Of a stretch of DNA of 64,000 bases, positions 1 through 10,990 are shown piece after piece. This stretch comes from Mallotus nudiflorus. Lineage: Eukaryota; Streptophyta; Magnoliopsida; Malpighiales; Euphorbiaceae. The notes under the pieces were generated by a model. That model saw nothing but the letters and a program-made list of their open reading frames with translations. It had not been told where the DNA came from and ran no database searches. Every line of letters begins with the position of its first letter. Within the stretch, counting starts at the first letter, position 1. The translations under genes and the position numbers were made by a program. The stretch is from the NCBI GenBank assembly GCA_947683625.1, contig CANTUR010000280.1:702501-766500 (forward strand). Direction: 5' to 3'.

Positions 1-1030
1 TACATAGATCCATTTATAACCTCAAGCAAGCTCCTAGAGCATGGTTCACAAGGCTTAAAAATATCTTGGTTCATCAAGGATTTGTTTCCTCCAAAGCTGA
101 GAGCTTCTTATTCATTCACATTAATGGAACTAATTCTATTTTTATTCTCATATATGTTGATGACATCATTGTTATAGGTTTATGCGCTGACACTATCAAT
201 TCGATCATCTAATCTACGTAACATGAGTTCCCATTGCTTGATTTTGGCCCCTTAAGCTATTTGTTGGAAGTCGAGGCTATTCAAACTTCACAAGGGCTGA
301 TGCTCTCCCAACAAAAATATATGGTTAATTTACTCACTCCGGCAAACATGATCGAATGCAAGCCATGTACTTCACCAATGGTAGTTAGTCCACCTCTCAC
401 CAAGACATCCAATACCCTCTTACCAAATGGCAAAGCCTACAAATAAGTCATTGGCGTAATACAATATATCACATTGACCCATCTGAATATCACCTTTGCT
501 ATCAACCGACTCTGCCAATTCATGCATTGCCCAACCGACATGCATTAGCAAGCTATCAAAAGAGTTCTCCGATATTTAAAACATATAGTAAGTCACTCTC
601 TCACTTTCGTTCGTTCTTTACTAACCATTTGAGGTTGCCTTCATGACCAAAGATCCACAAATGGGTTTGCTATCTTTCTTGGTAAAAACCGCATCTTATG
701 GATGGCCAAGAAGTAGCCCACCATTGCATGGTCACCAACTGAGAGTGAATATAAGGCTATTGTAAACGTCTATGCTAAAATTTTATGGATCTGCTCCCTT
801 CTCCATGAATTTGGTGTTTCCTTATCATTGGCTCCTATACTTTGGTGCGACAATATGAGTGCCATCTATCTTTTTGCCAATTCGATGCTTCATATAAGAA
901 AAAAGCATATCAAACTAGACTATTACTTTGTTTGAGAGCAAGTTCATTCCAAATGTCTTCAAGTGAGCTTCATCTCTTCCACTGATCAAATTGTAGACAT
1001 CATGACCAAGCCCTTATCCACCGCCTAATT
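1..1030 (+). pseudogene. Ty1/copia pol remnant (RT C-terminal part and RNase H)
   Basis: The window opens inside a copia reverse transcriptase. Reading frames show the family motifs YNLKQAPRAWF (near 15-50) and YVDDIIVIG (near 155-180). The RT connection region follows at about 230-450. The RNase H domain spans roughly 640-1020, with SPTESEYKAI and a recognisable WCDNMSAI segment, and MTKPLS near its end. In-frame stops and frameshifts occur throughout (for example at 211-213 and 444-446), so no intact polyprotein is possible. The upstream part of the element lies outside the window. In life this enzyme copies element RNA into cDNA in the cytoplasm. Here it is a dead 3' fragment. The copia assignment is confident; the clade is not determined. 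Confidence 0.9.
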
Positions 1031-1088
1031 TCAGTTCTTATGTGACAAGCTTCGATTATCCATTCAGCCACCATCAACTTGATGGGGG

Positions 1089-1341
1089 TATCAAGGATAA
1101 CACTTGTAAAAGGATATGGACTCCTAACAATAAGTAAAGGCAAATGGTTATATCACAGACACCAAAATTTATTCATTTGTTATTTATTTGTTACACTTTG
1201 TTATACTCCTTTTTTTTTTTTTTTTATAATAGAGTCTTTGTATTCTATTTTTCTATCTTCTCCTTATTGTATTTATACTTGCACTATATATCTTTGAAAC
1301 ATATCAATGAAATATATATCACAAGCTCAGTTCTATACACA
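1089..1341 (+). repeat. Probable 3' LTR of the copia remnant
   Basis: A purine-rich tract (TGATGGGGG) at about 1080-1088 ends the pol remnant, as a polypurine tract does just before a 3' LTR. The candidate LTR then runs to the sequence TTCTATACA near 1340, after which homology to the RLP 3'-UTR begins. It contains a T-run at 1210-1224. The 5' LTR is outside the window, so both limits are inferred. Confidence 0.55.
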
Positions 1342-1344
1342 AAG

Positions 1345-1460
1345 TATATGCATTGTCCAAGATGCTAGTTTCATAAGGCATGGGAAGATCTACAATACTT
1401 CGATCCTATTGCATTTTTATCTTCTGTGTCTTTTAATTTTATATGATAAGGTACGTTCCC
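1345..1460 (+). pseudogene. Relic of an RLP 3'-UTR exon
   Basis: The motif ATGCATTGTCCAAGA with following GATCTA and GCATT blocks matches the last (untranslated) exons of RLP2 at 44124 and RLP1 at 37787, with scattered changes. No RLP coding sequence is attached; the copia LTR abuts it directly. I read this as the 3' stub of a former RLP locus in + orientation that copia insertion or later deletion beheaded. Confidence 0.6.
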
Positions 1461-2004
1461 AAAGTTATTTTGTTGAATAAATTTGTAAGTCAACATCCAA
1501 TTCATATTTTGTATTGTAATGTGTGATTTGTTATTTTAGATTTTATAAACAATTGTTATTTTATACTCACTTTATCGAGCTAATAGAATTGAGTAAATAT
1601 TTGGGAAGTCGTTTTGTGGACTATTTGTATGAGTTAAATAGAAATGAAAAGTACAAATTTAAGAGTGAAAAAGTTCGATTAAAATAAAGTTTAAAGGTTG
1701 AAGAGAAAATAATAAAAATTCAGGGGTTAATCCTGTAAATTCAGGGCTAAAATTAATTATTCAGCCTTTTTTTATTTGATAATATCATCATTATGAACAA
1801 TTTTCAGAGGAGAACAACATAAAGAAGGATGAAGACACTTGAATCAAGATACTGATCTATGAATATGGTAGCACAAAATTCAGCAACGGCAAAATTTTAA
1901 TTGTTGAAGACCATATCATTCCTGGAGTCTATACCATGAGAGAATAAGAAACTTTGGAGTCTCTATACAATGGCCAAAGATCATGTCAAAACCATTTAGC
2001 AAAG

Positions 2005-2490
2005 TTTAAAATGTAATTTTCATGTGTGAAATATATCGAGATTAATGCGCATATTGCCTGGCTATGCTAATTGAATACAAGTAACTGAGAAACCTAGCAA
2101 ATTAATATACAATCAATCATAAATGTGATGAATGTGATGAATATATGAACATTGTGGAACTATATATTATTAATCTTAATAAAGATAAATGCACAATAAT
2201 TACCTGTTTCTATCAATTTATAGCCATGAATTGAAGACTAAGCCATGCATGGGTTTTAATAAGTATTTCATAACTTCCACAGATAGAACATAGCGGCTTG
2301 CCTTATCCTTTTCTGTTCATTACCTTTCCAACACCTTCATCTCGCAAAGGATCAGAAATGTCTATTCATTCCACCTTTCTCCAAACCTTCAGAAACATAA
2401 TCAATAAAAAATTTTTTCTAGCAGTGTGATTCTTTAATTGCTGCAAAATTAAAGGAACGATCTCTCGTAGTTTTTAGTTATTAATGGCTT
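2005..2490 (+). repeat. Diverged copy of the RLP-cluster intergenic repeat
   Basis: This stretch aligns by eye with 20305-20540 and 22210-22470 (shared TTTTCATGTGTGAAATATAT, CATGGCTTGTGCTAAT-like and TATCAATTTATGGC blocks). It then aligns with 21045-21120 and 22565-22750 (CTTCCACAGATAG-like and TAATGGCTTAAATCCT-like blocks). It is non-coding. Together these copies show that DNA downstream of RLP genes was duplicated several times in this cluster. Nothing coding is seen from 1460 to 2005. Confidence 0.65.
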
Positions 2491-2729
2491 AAATCCTGAC
2501 GTTTTCTTTTAAATAATTTAAAATGATAATACATATGTTTAGTAGTTTGCATATAATGGCTTATTAGTAAATTGAGCTTGGAATAGACAGAAGTCGAGCC
2601 TTGTTTATGACAGCCATCAAGCAGAATTTAGTTATCAACATGCATGTAGGGAATTTAGGATTTTGAGTATGAATTACTTAAGAGTTTGATAATCTATGTA
2701 TCGGAGTTGCTAAAGGCACAATGAAGGCT

Positions 2730-3072
2730 GGGCAATTTGCCATTTTACGGCAAAAATTAAAAAAATTTACTAAAATGTGATAATTTTTAAAAATTTTCAT
2801 TTTTTTGGCAAATGTAAATATAATTACCAATTTATGATAATTTTAAGTGATGTGTTATTTTAAAAGGACTTCTGCTAATTGAACTGGTCCAACTCGCAGT
2901 TTTTTTTTTTCTTATATTTCCATCACTAGTAAGTAATGACGGACTTGATGAGAGACATGTGATTGTGTAATAATGAGGAGTAGGCCTCATTTCAGGAAAT
3001 ATTTTTAATACCACCAGAAATTGGTAATTTAAAAAAAAAAAAAAAATTTTGCCATAAAATGGCAAATAGCAC
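2730..3072. mobile_element. MITE with 26-bp TIRs and 9-bp target duplication (Mutator-like)
   Basis: The left end begins GGGCAATTTGCCATTTTACG. The right end, read on the other strand, begins GTGCTATTTGCCATTTTATG. About 23 of 26 terminal bases match. Flanking 9-mers ATGAAGGCT (2721-2729) and AGGAAGGCT (3073-3081) differ at one base. A length of 343 bp, no transposase and a 9-bp target duplication fit a non-autonomous Mutator-like element. Much of each TIR is itself palindromic (TTTGCC...GGCAAA). The interior is AT-rich with an A-run at about 3031-3045. Confidence 0.75.
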
Positions 3073-3128
3073 AGGAAGGCTCCGTTACAGCTGCTAGAGG
3101 CAAGGGAATTTCAGGAAACTAACTGTGA

Positions 3129-3425
3129 GTGAACTCCCTTTGTTCTTCTTTATTCTGCCCTAGATCCTGTTTTGAAAAGCTTCTTATGTTTATTTGGTTA
3201 ATTCTGAATTCTTTTAAACCTGAAGACCAGTTGTTGAGTGCTATTGATTTGACCAACTATCAAGACTTTGCTCTTGTTAATATGCTTGCGAACTATTCGT
3301 TCAACTGTAGAAATCCGTTAAATGAATATTTGAAAATCATTCTTACCCAAGATACACAAACGAACGGCTCTATGTCGTTCGAACACCTCTTCATTAGAAC
3401 GTTGTCAAAAAGGAGACCTGATTAA
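3129..3425 (+). CDS. Unrecognised 98-codon open frame, doubtful
   Basis: A 98-codon frame starts about 57 bp past the MITE. The predicted product is slightly hydrophobic at its N-terminus, has several cysteines in the first 20 residues, and shows no domain I recognise. Base composition here is a little less AT-rich than in the flanks. It could be a fragment of an unrelated gene exon or chance. There is no promoter or splice evidence. I list it only because it is the single open stretch between 2.0 and 5.9 kb that is not obviously repeat sequence. Confidence 0.15.
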   Translation: MNSLCSSLFCPRSCFEKLLMFIWLILNSFKPEDQLLSAIDLTNYQDFALVNMLANYSFNCRNPLNEYLKIILTQDTQTNGSMSFEHLFIRTLSKRRPD

Positions 3426-3556
3426 GGGAGCTCAAACTGAGCTTGCGAAGTTAAAATAATTCTGAACATTGTTTACATCAAATTCATAAACAACACCTGG
3501 AAACGTTCTTCACTTAATGTAATGAAAGTTTTGGTTTTTTGACAAACCACATACAA

Positions 3557-3561
<5 letters not shown>

Positions 3562-3596
<35 letters not shown>
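3562..3596. repeat. (GA)n microsatellite
   Basis: About 17 uninterrupted AG dinucleotides preceded by A-rich sequence. Confidence 0.95.
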
Positions 3597-3599
<3 letters not shown>

Positions 3600-3984
3600 A
3601 AGCATTGAACAAAAAAGAAAAAGAACTACTCGCGCTTCATATTTGTTTGAGAACTCACTAAAGAGAATTAAGTTATCAGAGTTTGAGTGAAGGACGACTC
3701 TTACTGAAATTTGATTAAGTTAAAAAACATTATGCTTTTTACTTCAAATACATATATTTAACATTCCTCTCCTAAAAATCTAGGATTCTAAGGAAACTTA
3801 TAGTATAACTAAATAATGTTAGCAACCTCAATACTTAATAAAGATTTATATTATTAGTCTTATACTAAATAAATACCAAAGACCGAAATATAAATTCAAG
3901 TTTGTATAATTAAATAAATTTTGGACCTTCTTTGATCATTGGAATAAAATTGAATGGTATTAATAAAAAGAATATTAACATTAA

Positions 3985-4004
3985 TGTTATTATTATTATT
4001 ATTA

Positions 4005-4035
<31 letters not shown>
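3985..4035. repeat. (ATT)n microsatellite
   Basis: About 16 trinucleotide units with one interruption (TTG) in the middle. Confidence 0.95.
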
Positions 4036-4038
<3 letters not shown>

Positions 4039-5520
4039 CAAATTAAGCTAACGAACATATCCCAGCAGAGGGCATAAGACTGTGCCTAGAACACGGCTAT
4101 CTGGATGAATTAATGTAAATTGATGTCATTATATGGCTATGTTATTATAACTGTTTTTGGGACAATACTTGAGATTTATTATGCCTTTGGAGCGAATGCA
4201 AGTGATAAGCTGTATGTATATATATAGACTTATTAGACCTTCATATGTTGAATGATACTTGTCACATTGATAGTTGCATAAGTGAACCTGTGCTTAATAA
4301 TTTGTTGATTATTTACTTGAGAGTTTATACTTATTAATTTTAAGTTGAATGAGGATTGATTGATTTTATTTAAGTGTGCTTGAGTTTATATTCTTTTGTA
4401 TGAATGAAAATATTAGCTTATAATTTGATGTCAAAAGTTGAATACATACGTAAATAGAAGTAAAAAGAATATAATTTAAAAAATAAAATATTATTTAAAT
4501 TATAATTATACACATTTGGATAAATAAATAAATATATATACAGGTAGTGGTCATCTAAATGAAAGGAAATTATTGTCCTAATTCTATGGGATTACATGTT
4601 GAAAGTCAGAGATTACAATCGTGTTCAAGGAAAATAAATCAGTGATTATAAGGAAGGTAAATATATGGAAATTAAGAATATTTTCTGACTCTGACATAAT
4701 TAATCATTTCTTCAAATATGCTTTATAAATTAAAATAAATATATGAAGAATAAAAAAAATAATAAAATTTTTTTGTTAATAACTTATTTTATTTAAGAAT
4801 ATTTATTTCAATTTATCAAAAAATAAAAAAATATTTTTTTAATTTTATATTTTAATTTTTGTTTTTATATATTTGTTTAATTATTTTCTATTTTATCTAA
4901 GATTATTTTTACTTCCTATTGTTATTTTATTGTAAATAAAGTAAAATTATTTGATTATTTTATAAAATAATTTAAATTTACAAAAATAATAATAATAATT
5001 TATGTAAAAAGTTTCTTGTGTATTTGTGAAGAAAATTTACTTTCATAAAATATATTATCCTTCTTTTAAAAAATACTATCAATTTTATATAATAATAGTT
5101 TCAAGTATAAAATAACACTGACACTTTGAGAAAAATTATAATTATAAAAATATAATAAATAAAAAATTTAAAAGTTAATAATCTGTTTATATTTTTTTCA
5201 TAAATTAAAATAAATATTTAAAATAAAATAAGTCATTTCATTTTAAAATAAAATTGTAGAAAGCATACACATAACTCCTATAGTTTTGTTTATTTTCAAC
5301 TATAGGCAACTAGTAAGAAATTTCATTCTTACCTATGTCACGTCATCATTCTAACAATATTAGTGCAATTCTCCTCCAATTGCTCAGGAAGTAAATCATA
5401 CGATAGCTCTTTGTCAGAAAAATATCATACACCTCTATCATTTTTTAAAATAAATAATTTATAATTAATTGTAAATTTATGCAATTCAAAATAATTTATA
5501 AAATTGGATTTTGTTTTGAG
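4036..5520. other. AT-rich intergenic sequence, no gene seen
   Basis: Very AT-rich DNA with many short A and T runs. No open frame, RNA gene or terminal-repeat element could be supported here on either strand. Confidence 0.7.
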
Positions 5521-5524
5521 ATGT

Positions 5525-5615
5525 GAAATGATAAAATCTGTATGAATATGTGGGTGTTTATAGATCTCAAGTCAATACAAGTCGTCCACTAGAGTAGACT
5601 CGGTAAATAAGCTTA
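5525..5615 (-). promoter_or_regulatory. Inverted relic of the RLP core promoter
   Basis: The reverse complement matches the RLP1 promoter at 34195-34265. Shared blocks include GTCTACTCTAGTG, TTGACTTGAGATCTATAAA (with the TATA box) and the downstream ACAGATTTT...CATCTC run. It points left. No RLP coding sequence follows on the minus strand below 5525; only a few bases of 5'-leader similarity are visible. It is therefore a promoter fragment without its gene, in opposite orientation to all other RLP relics here. Confidence 0.7.
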
Positions 5616-5939
5616 TAGTTCAACATAAATACTCCACTACAAAAGTCAGTTACAAGACTTCCACTAAACACCTACCATTACAAATGCAGACACTGCAAGT
5701 CTTCCACTATAAGTCCATTACAAAATCTTCCATTTCCTTTTGTAGTGCATTATTCTTATTAGTGCAGCATCACATCATTTATAATCAGCTTTAATTGATT
5801 GCATCATTATATATATATAACAATTAAATAAAACTATAAATAATTGATCAAATTAGAACATTTTTACCAAATTTTATAGATTAGAATAAATTCGCAAGAA
5901 ATTGTAAACATTATTATTTTTTTTTAGCAATATGCCAAT

Positions 5940-6165
5940 CATTAAACCAGTGGCAGTTATCACTCTGTTGAAGTAAACAAACAATGTAACAATGGTGAAA
6001 GTGAACAAAGAATTCCACAAAAAGAAGATGCTTCAAAATCTGATGAAAAAAAGGATTAGGTCGGAAAGCTGTTTTGGTTGGGTACATAAGTAGAGTATTA
6101 TTTGGTAATGCAATTGGATTCAAATACTAGAAAATATTCATGGTTCGTGACGATATTTGTGTTTG
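5940..6165 (+). pseudogene. RLP C-terminal fragment (acidic, membrane and tail region)
   Basis: The + strand encodes, with stops and frameshifts, a match to the end of RLP1 (37385-37590): the CNNGESEQRIPQKEDASKS region, a degraded transmembrane stretch and a KYSWFVT tail. RLP proteins are plasma-membrane LRR receptors with a single membrane helix and a very short cytosolic tail, working with SOBIR1 and BAK1 kinases. Only this tail survives. A direct stop near 6058 and loss of frame in the helix make it non-functional. The LRR body upstream has been lost. Confidence 0.8.
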
Positions 6166-6244
6166 CAATTTTAACATAATTTGTATTTTGATGAAAATTA
6201 ATAAAAGAAATATGCAGATGCGGTAATTATATAAAAAAATTATT

Positions 6245-6883
6245 GTATTATTATTATTTTTTTTTAAAAAAGAGAGTAAATTATGAAATTTTTGTCAAAA
6301 TGTAAGGATCAAAATAAATTTATAACAAGTCATAAACGTTATGCTTTTTTTGTACCAATGGGCCTAATTTTATCTGGTGATACTAAATCTTGACAACAAA
6401 AATTTCTAATACAAAATTATCATCAGTAACATACAACTCCTAGAAAATCTTCAATGAAGTGAGACCAGGATGAAAAGGAAGGATCATACATTTTAAGAGG
6501 CATAATTGAACCCTTTACATGGGGACCACAGAACCCATTTGTGTTCACTATATGTTGATTGGTCATGTTGCGTGATAGAATATATTCATTATTGGAGGTG
6601 CTTTTGGCCATATTTTTCTTGTACATTAAGTCATGAAATATTAATATGTTCCCCTAGCTCAGTCTTCACGGCCATGTCTTATCTGTGGAAGTTTGGAAAT
6701 AGTTACGTATTTTTATTTTGTCAAAGATTGCAATTAAACTCAGATTATTCTGATTACGATTAATTATTAATACAAAACTTAGATTTTGATTATAGCTAGA
6801 CAGAGGAGAGGGTTCATTCTATGTATCATTAAGGCTAGTTGGTATAGAAAAATTACATCTTTATATGATTTTTCATAAATTTT
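6245..6883 (+). repeat. RLP upstream-flank repeat, copy A
   Basis: Shares long blocks with the DNA upstream of RLP1 (33195-33960) and with 22965-23490: GTAAATTATGAAATTTTTGT, TCTTCAATGAAGTGAGA, GGAAGGATCATACATTTTAA-like and TGTGTTCACTATATGTTG. From 6620 to 6883 it is nearly identical to 21120-21450. It ends exactly where the Tat element is inserted. Confidence 0.8.
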
Positions 6884-7273
6884 TTATACTATCTAGAATG
6901 TTCTCACCTAGTTAGGGGTCCTCTACCTCCTAAATAGGAACACTTGAATAAGGGAAAAAACAGATCCGTTCAAGGAATTACCTCAAAGAGGAATCCTAAC
7001 CGAAAAGAGAACACTCTCATACAAAGATTATGATTCACTGATCTACAGGAAATCCAATTCCTCCCAAGTTTGAGTATTGCTATATATAGAACCCTATACC
7101 CCTCATAAGGGGACATCTCATTCTCACACATTCAAGCTATCTCACCTTCTCCCTACTTCTATTCTCTAACTTGGGCATCGGAGTGTTTGTGGGGATTCCC
7201 CCCACCTCTCACTTTGCCCCCTGTTCGTGCTTTGCAGGATGCCTAGCCCAGGAGTTTCGGAGATCAGTTATCA
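6884..7273 (+). repeat. 5' LTR of the Tat element
   Basis: 390 bp, aligned base for base to 19286-19675. The first dinucleotide is mutated (TT instead of TG). It contains a TATATATAG TATA-like box at about 7082 and pairs of short C/G-rich runs. It ends GTTATCA. Confidence 0.92.
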
Positions 7274-7275
7274 AG

Positions 7276-7292
7276 TGGCGCCATCTGTGGGA
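7276..7292 (+). other. Primer binding site of the Tat element
   Basis: TGGCGCCATCTGTGGGA starts two bases past the LTR. TGGCGCC would pair with a tRNA 3' end GGCGCCA. Which tRNA is meant cannot be fixed without a tRNA set from this genome. Confidence 0.75.
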
Positions 7293-7657
7293 ACTCCTTG
7301 GGAAAAGCCATTCATTTACTTGCTAAGCTAAAGACACCTTCACTATGACTTCGAGCCCAAATTCCTGAGGCCAGCACCAATCCTTCTGTACCTATCCTTT
7401 CGACTAACCTTTCAGACCCTTTCCCAACAATAATACCACCACCCATTTTACAACATGTTGGAGCCTCATCTGGACATGTACCTTCACTTTCGAAAAACAT
7501 CCCGAGGTACCCGTCCTTGGGCACAGATCTCCCATACTACGCTCCGCTACAACACCATTGATTAATACCCTCAATACCTTTTTCAAGCCTATCAGAAACG
7601 CCAACAATAACCACTCTAAACCTAAACATCGTAACCCAAACACTCGGCCTTGATCAA

Positions 7658-8815
7658 ATGAGCAAAGAGGCCATGATAAAAAATATTCAGGCGCAAATAG
7701 CCTTGATGCAACAACAGCTAAGCGCTATAATACAGAGCAGGCATACTGAGCCGGCTCCAAATAATGATAATACAATACCCCGACAAGCCCCAAGGACGAG
7801 CATAGGGAAGGGTAAAGCACCAGAAGGGGAGTGTAGCTCGTCCATCCCAGCTCTTGATGATTCAAAATTAACACAGAAGGTTGAGGAAGCAATGTACAAA
7901 GCCCGGACTAAACCTAAAAAGGAAGAAGAATGGGTGATGGATAGCAGAACTCCATTTATCAGCAGAATAATTCAAACGGAGATTCCTAGTAAGTTCAGAA
8001 TCCCGTAACTTGATCAGTACGATGGGACAGGAGACCCTATCAGTCATATATCAGCTTTTCGGACAAAGATGTTGCTCCAAAATGTGAATGATGGAATCAT
8101 GTGCAAAGTCTTCCCAAGTAAACTCACAAAGAGCGCCCAAAAATGGTTTCATCGGCTCCCAGAGAATTTTGTCACTTTTTTTGAGGATCTAGCAGAGCAT
8201 TTCCGTATCAAATTCATCACCAATATCCCTCCCGCAAAAAACATCAATGACTTGCGGATGTGCCGATAAGAGGCTGATGAATCTCTATGAAGTTACCTTG
8301 ACCATTTTAATAAAACAGCTATGCAGATTGAGCACCTTGTTAATGAAGTTGCCATAGAAGCTTTGAAAATGGCACCAGACTCGGAAAGCTAAAAGATAAA
8401 TTAATGACTAAAGAGCCGAATACCTTTGTAGAGGCAATGGCGATCGCGGTCTGGATGATAAAAATGGATGAAGACAGAAGGATGCGTCGGGAAGAAGACA
8501 TGCCATCGATCAAGGATGAATGGCCAAAACAGAGATGAGAAAGCTTCCCAAAAATGAATTTCAGAACTCCAGTAGATAGATTTGACAAGGAAGCGGACAG
8601 ATATATACCCCTGAACACCTCTCGATCCAAGATCCTCATGTGGGTCAGGCAAATGGAATAGGATTACACCGGCCAAGAGAATCAGCCCAAGCTGGAGATT
8701 TACTCGTGACAGAGGCCAGTACTGTGAGTACCACCGAGAGTACCGCCATAACACAGAAGACTGTAAAGAACTGAAGAGTGCCATAAAAAAATTGGTGCAG
8801 AGGGGAAAGCTTGAT
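7658..8815 (+). pseudogene. Tat gag
   Basis: The frame begins with a glutamine-rich coiled-coil-like stretch (7658-7760). It continues through the typical gag core (LDQYDGTGDPISHISAFR at about 8009, then KWFHRLP near 8141). It ends with a degenerate zinc-knuckle-like motif CEYHREYRHNTEDC at about 8722-8763. In-frame stops at about 8006, 8267 and 8287 and frame loss between 8390 and 8700 destroy it. Gag normally forms the cytoplasmic particle that packages element RNA. Several stops replace positions where arginine or glutamine is usual, as expected from C-to-T decay. A large minus-strand open frame over this region is a shadow. Confidence 0.85.
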
Positions 8816-8889
8816 AATTTCACTGACGCGCCGAGGGGAAGCAGAAACCCGAAAAACCATGACCATGACAGAGCTGAGGCAAAGAAAGC

Positions 8890-9420
8890 CAGGAAAGAGC
8901 CAATTAGGATGATCAATATGATTGTAGGAGGAGAAAACACCAGGAAATGGTTAAAATGCATCAGAGGAGAAAAATCGATACCTGGGAGAAGTGACATCAT
9001 TTTCAACCCAGAAGATGATTTGCATATACATCACCCTCACAGTGATGCCCTAGTGATAACTGTATGCATAAATAAGTATCGGGTCAAAAGGCTAATGGTA
9101 GATAATGGGAGTGCTATCAATGTTTTATCTTAGAATGCGTACAAAGCTATGGGCGGCTCTATCACCAACTTAAAGGCCATCCAAAACCCCATCACTAGTT
9201 TTTGTGAGGGAACGGTACAACCAATGGGGATTGTCGATCTGGACCTAGAATTCAGAAACCAAGATGATGAGGAAACAAAAATCGTCCGGACTCCATTCAA
9301 TGTGGTAGACATACCACTAGCCTATAATGGGATAATAAGATGGTCGGTACTTTACGAAGCAGATGTAGTCACCAGCATCCGATGATTAACCATGAAAATT
9401 CCAGTTAAGAAAGGGACCCT
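8890..9420 (+). pseudogene. Tat aspartic protease region
   Basis: The motif RLMVDNGSAINVL at about 9088-9129 is the retroviral-type protease active-site signature (D-N/S/T-G) as found in Tat elements. It is followed by the conserved block ending DIPLAYNGIIR. The protease would cut the polyprotein during particle maturation. A TAG at 9131-9133 and further stops near 9382 and 9440 interrupt it. Confidence 0.8.
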
Positions 9421-9442
9421 TACTATTAGGGGAGATCAGTAA

Positions 9443-10990
9443 ATGGTCAGACAATGCTATCAGATAACCATGAAGTCTCTAGCGGAGGCTTTTTATTTAA
9501 AGGCATGGGAAATTGAAAAGCAAGGCGTTGACCCACAATCGATGGAAGGCATGGAGACATTGCGAATCAAGGGAGGAAAGTCTATGAAAATTGGCAATGC
9601 CTTTGATCAGAACATTAAAGACACAATAAGGGAAGTCCTTACCAGACACTTAGAGGATTTTACTTCTCAAGCCTCCGAAATCGTCAGCATGGACCCATGG
9701 GTTGCCTGTCACTGCTTAAACATCAAACCAGGAGCCAAGCCAGTAGCTCAAAAGAAAAGAACTTTTGCCTATGAAAGACAAAAGATCATTGCCGAGGAAA
9801 CGATGAAGCTATTAGCAGCCGAGTTCATTAAAGAGGTTACTTACCCGGACTGGGTAGCCAACATGGTACTCGTTAAAAAAGCAAACGGGAAGTATAGAAT
9901 GTGTGTAGACTACACCGACCTCAACTGAGCATGCCCTAAAGACAGCTACCCGTTACCCATGATTGATTAGCTCGTCGATTCCACCGCTGGCCATGGCTTA
10001 TACAGCTTCGTAGATGCTGCCCAAGGTTATCACCAGATCCTGATAAAGAAAGAAGATAAGGAGAAAACGTCCTTCGTCACTCATGAAGGGTTATACTGCT
10101 ACAAGGTGATGCCCTTCGGACTGAAAAATGTTGGAGCCACGTACCAAAGAATGATGACCCAAGTCCTCCAGAGCCAGATTGGAACCAGCGTAGAGGTATA
10201 TATGGATGACATCATCATCAAAAGTAAGCACCCGGAGCATCACCCAGCGGACGTGGATCGGGTCCTCCAGTTATTGAGCAAATCCAAGATCAAGTTAAAT
10301 CCTGATAAATGCGTCTTCAGAGTCCAGGCAGGCAAGTTCTTGGGGTTCATGATTTCTCACCAAGGCATTGAAGTCAACCCAGAAAAAATGGAAGCCATAC
10401 TCAACATGGAGGCACCGAAGAGCATCCGCAATATACAAAAGCTAAATGGTAGAATAACCGCACTGGGGCATTTTATTTCTTGCTCGGCTAGGCGATGTCT
10501 ACCATTGTTCTGAGCTCTTAAAAATTCTGGCAAGTTTCAATGGTCCGCTGATTGCCAGGCAGCATTTGAAGAAATTAAAAGATTCTTATCTTCCCTACCA
10601 TTAATCAGCCGTCTGATACCGAATGAGACCTTATATTTATACCTCTCTATTAGCTGAGAATGCATCACTTCAGTACTGGTAAGGGAAGAGGGAAGCCAAC
10701 AAGGCTCTGTTTACTATGTCAGTAAGATGCTCTGATGGCCTGAAGTTCGATACCCTATGCTGGACAAGTTAGCCTTGGTTATGGTTCATGCTTCTCGAAA
10801 GCTTTAGCACTACTTCTAAGCTTACCATATTATGGTCCAGTCCTGTTTCCCGCTGTAAAAAATATTACAGAGACTAGAGACTTCAGGCAGGCTAATGCGA
10901 TGGTCGGTCTTACTCTGCAAGTTTGATATTGATTACGAGCCCCGACAGTAGATAAAAGCCCAGGCATTAGTAGATTTTGTACAAGAAATG
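9443..10990 (+). pseudogene. Tat reverse transcriptase and first RNase H
   Basis: RT motifs appear in order: PDWVANMVLVKK, YRMCVDYTDLN (9893-9925), SFVDAAQGYHQI (about 10006-10040), MPFGLKN (10109) and the catalytic YMDDIIIKSK (10198-10230). FLGFMIS follows at about 10339. The first RNase H-like segment lies at about 10540-10960 but has lost most catalytic residues to stops (for example SISECIT where SPHAVS-type sequence is usual). TGA at 9926 and TAG at 9968 break the RT. Confidence 0.9.

Noticed and set aside
1079..1368. Two overlapping small plus-strand ORFs
   Set aside because: They fall in the candidate copia LTR and its T-run.
4040..4200. Possible LTR end or gene fragment (CCCAGCAGAGGGCATAAG region)
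   Set aside because: No partner repeat, open frame or target duplication could be found in the window.
8401..9006. 201-codon minus-strand open frame
   Set aside because: It lies opposite gag/protease of the Tat element, whose motifs are clear on the plus strand, and its hydrophobic product matches nothing I know.
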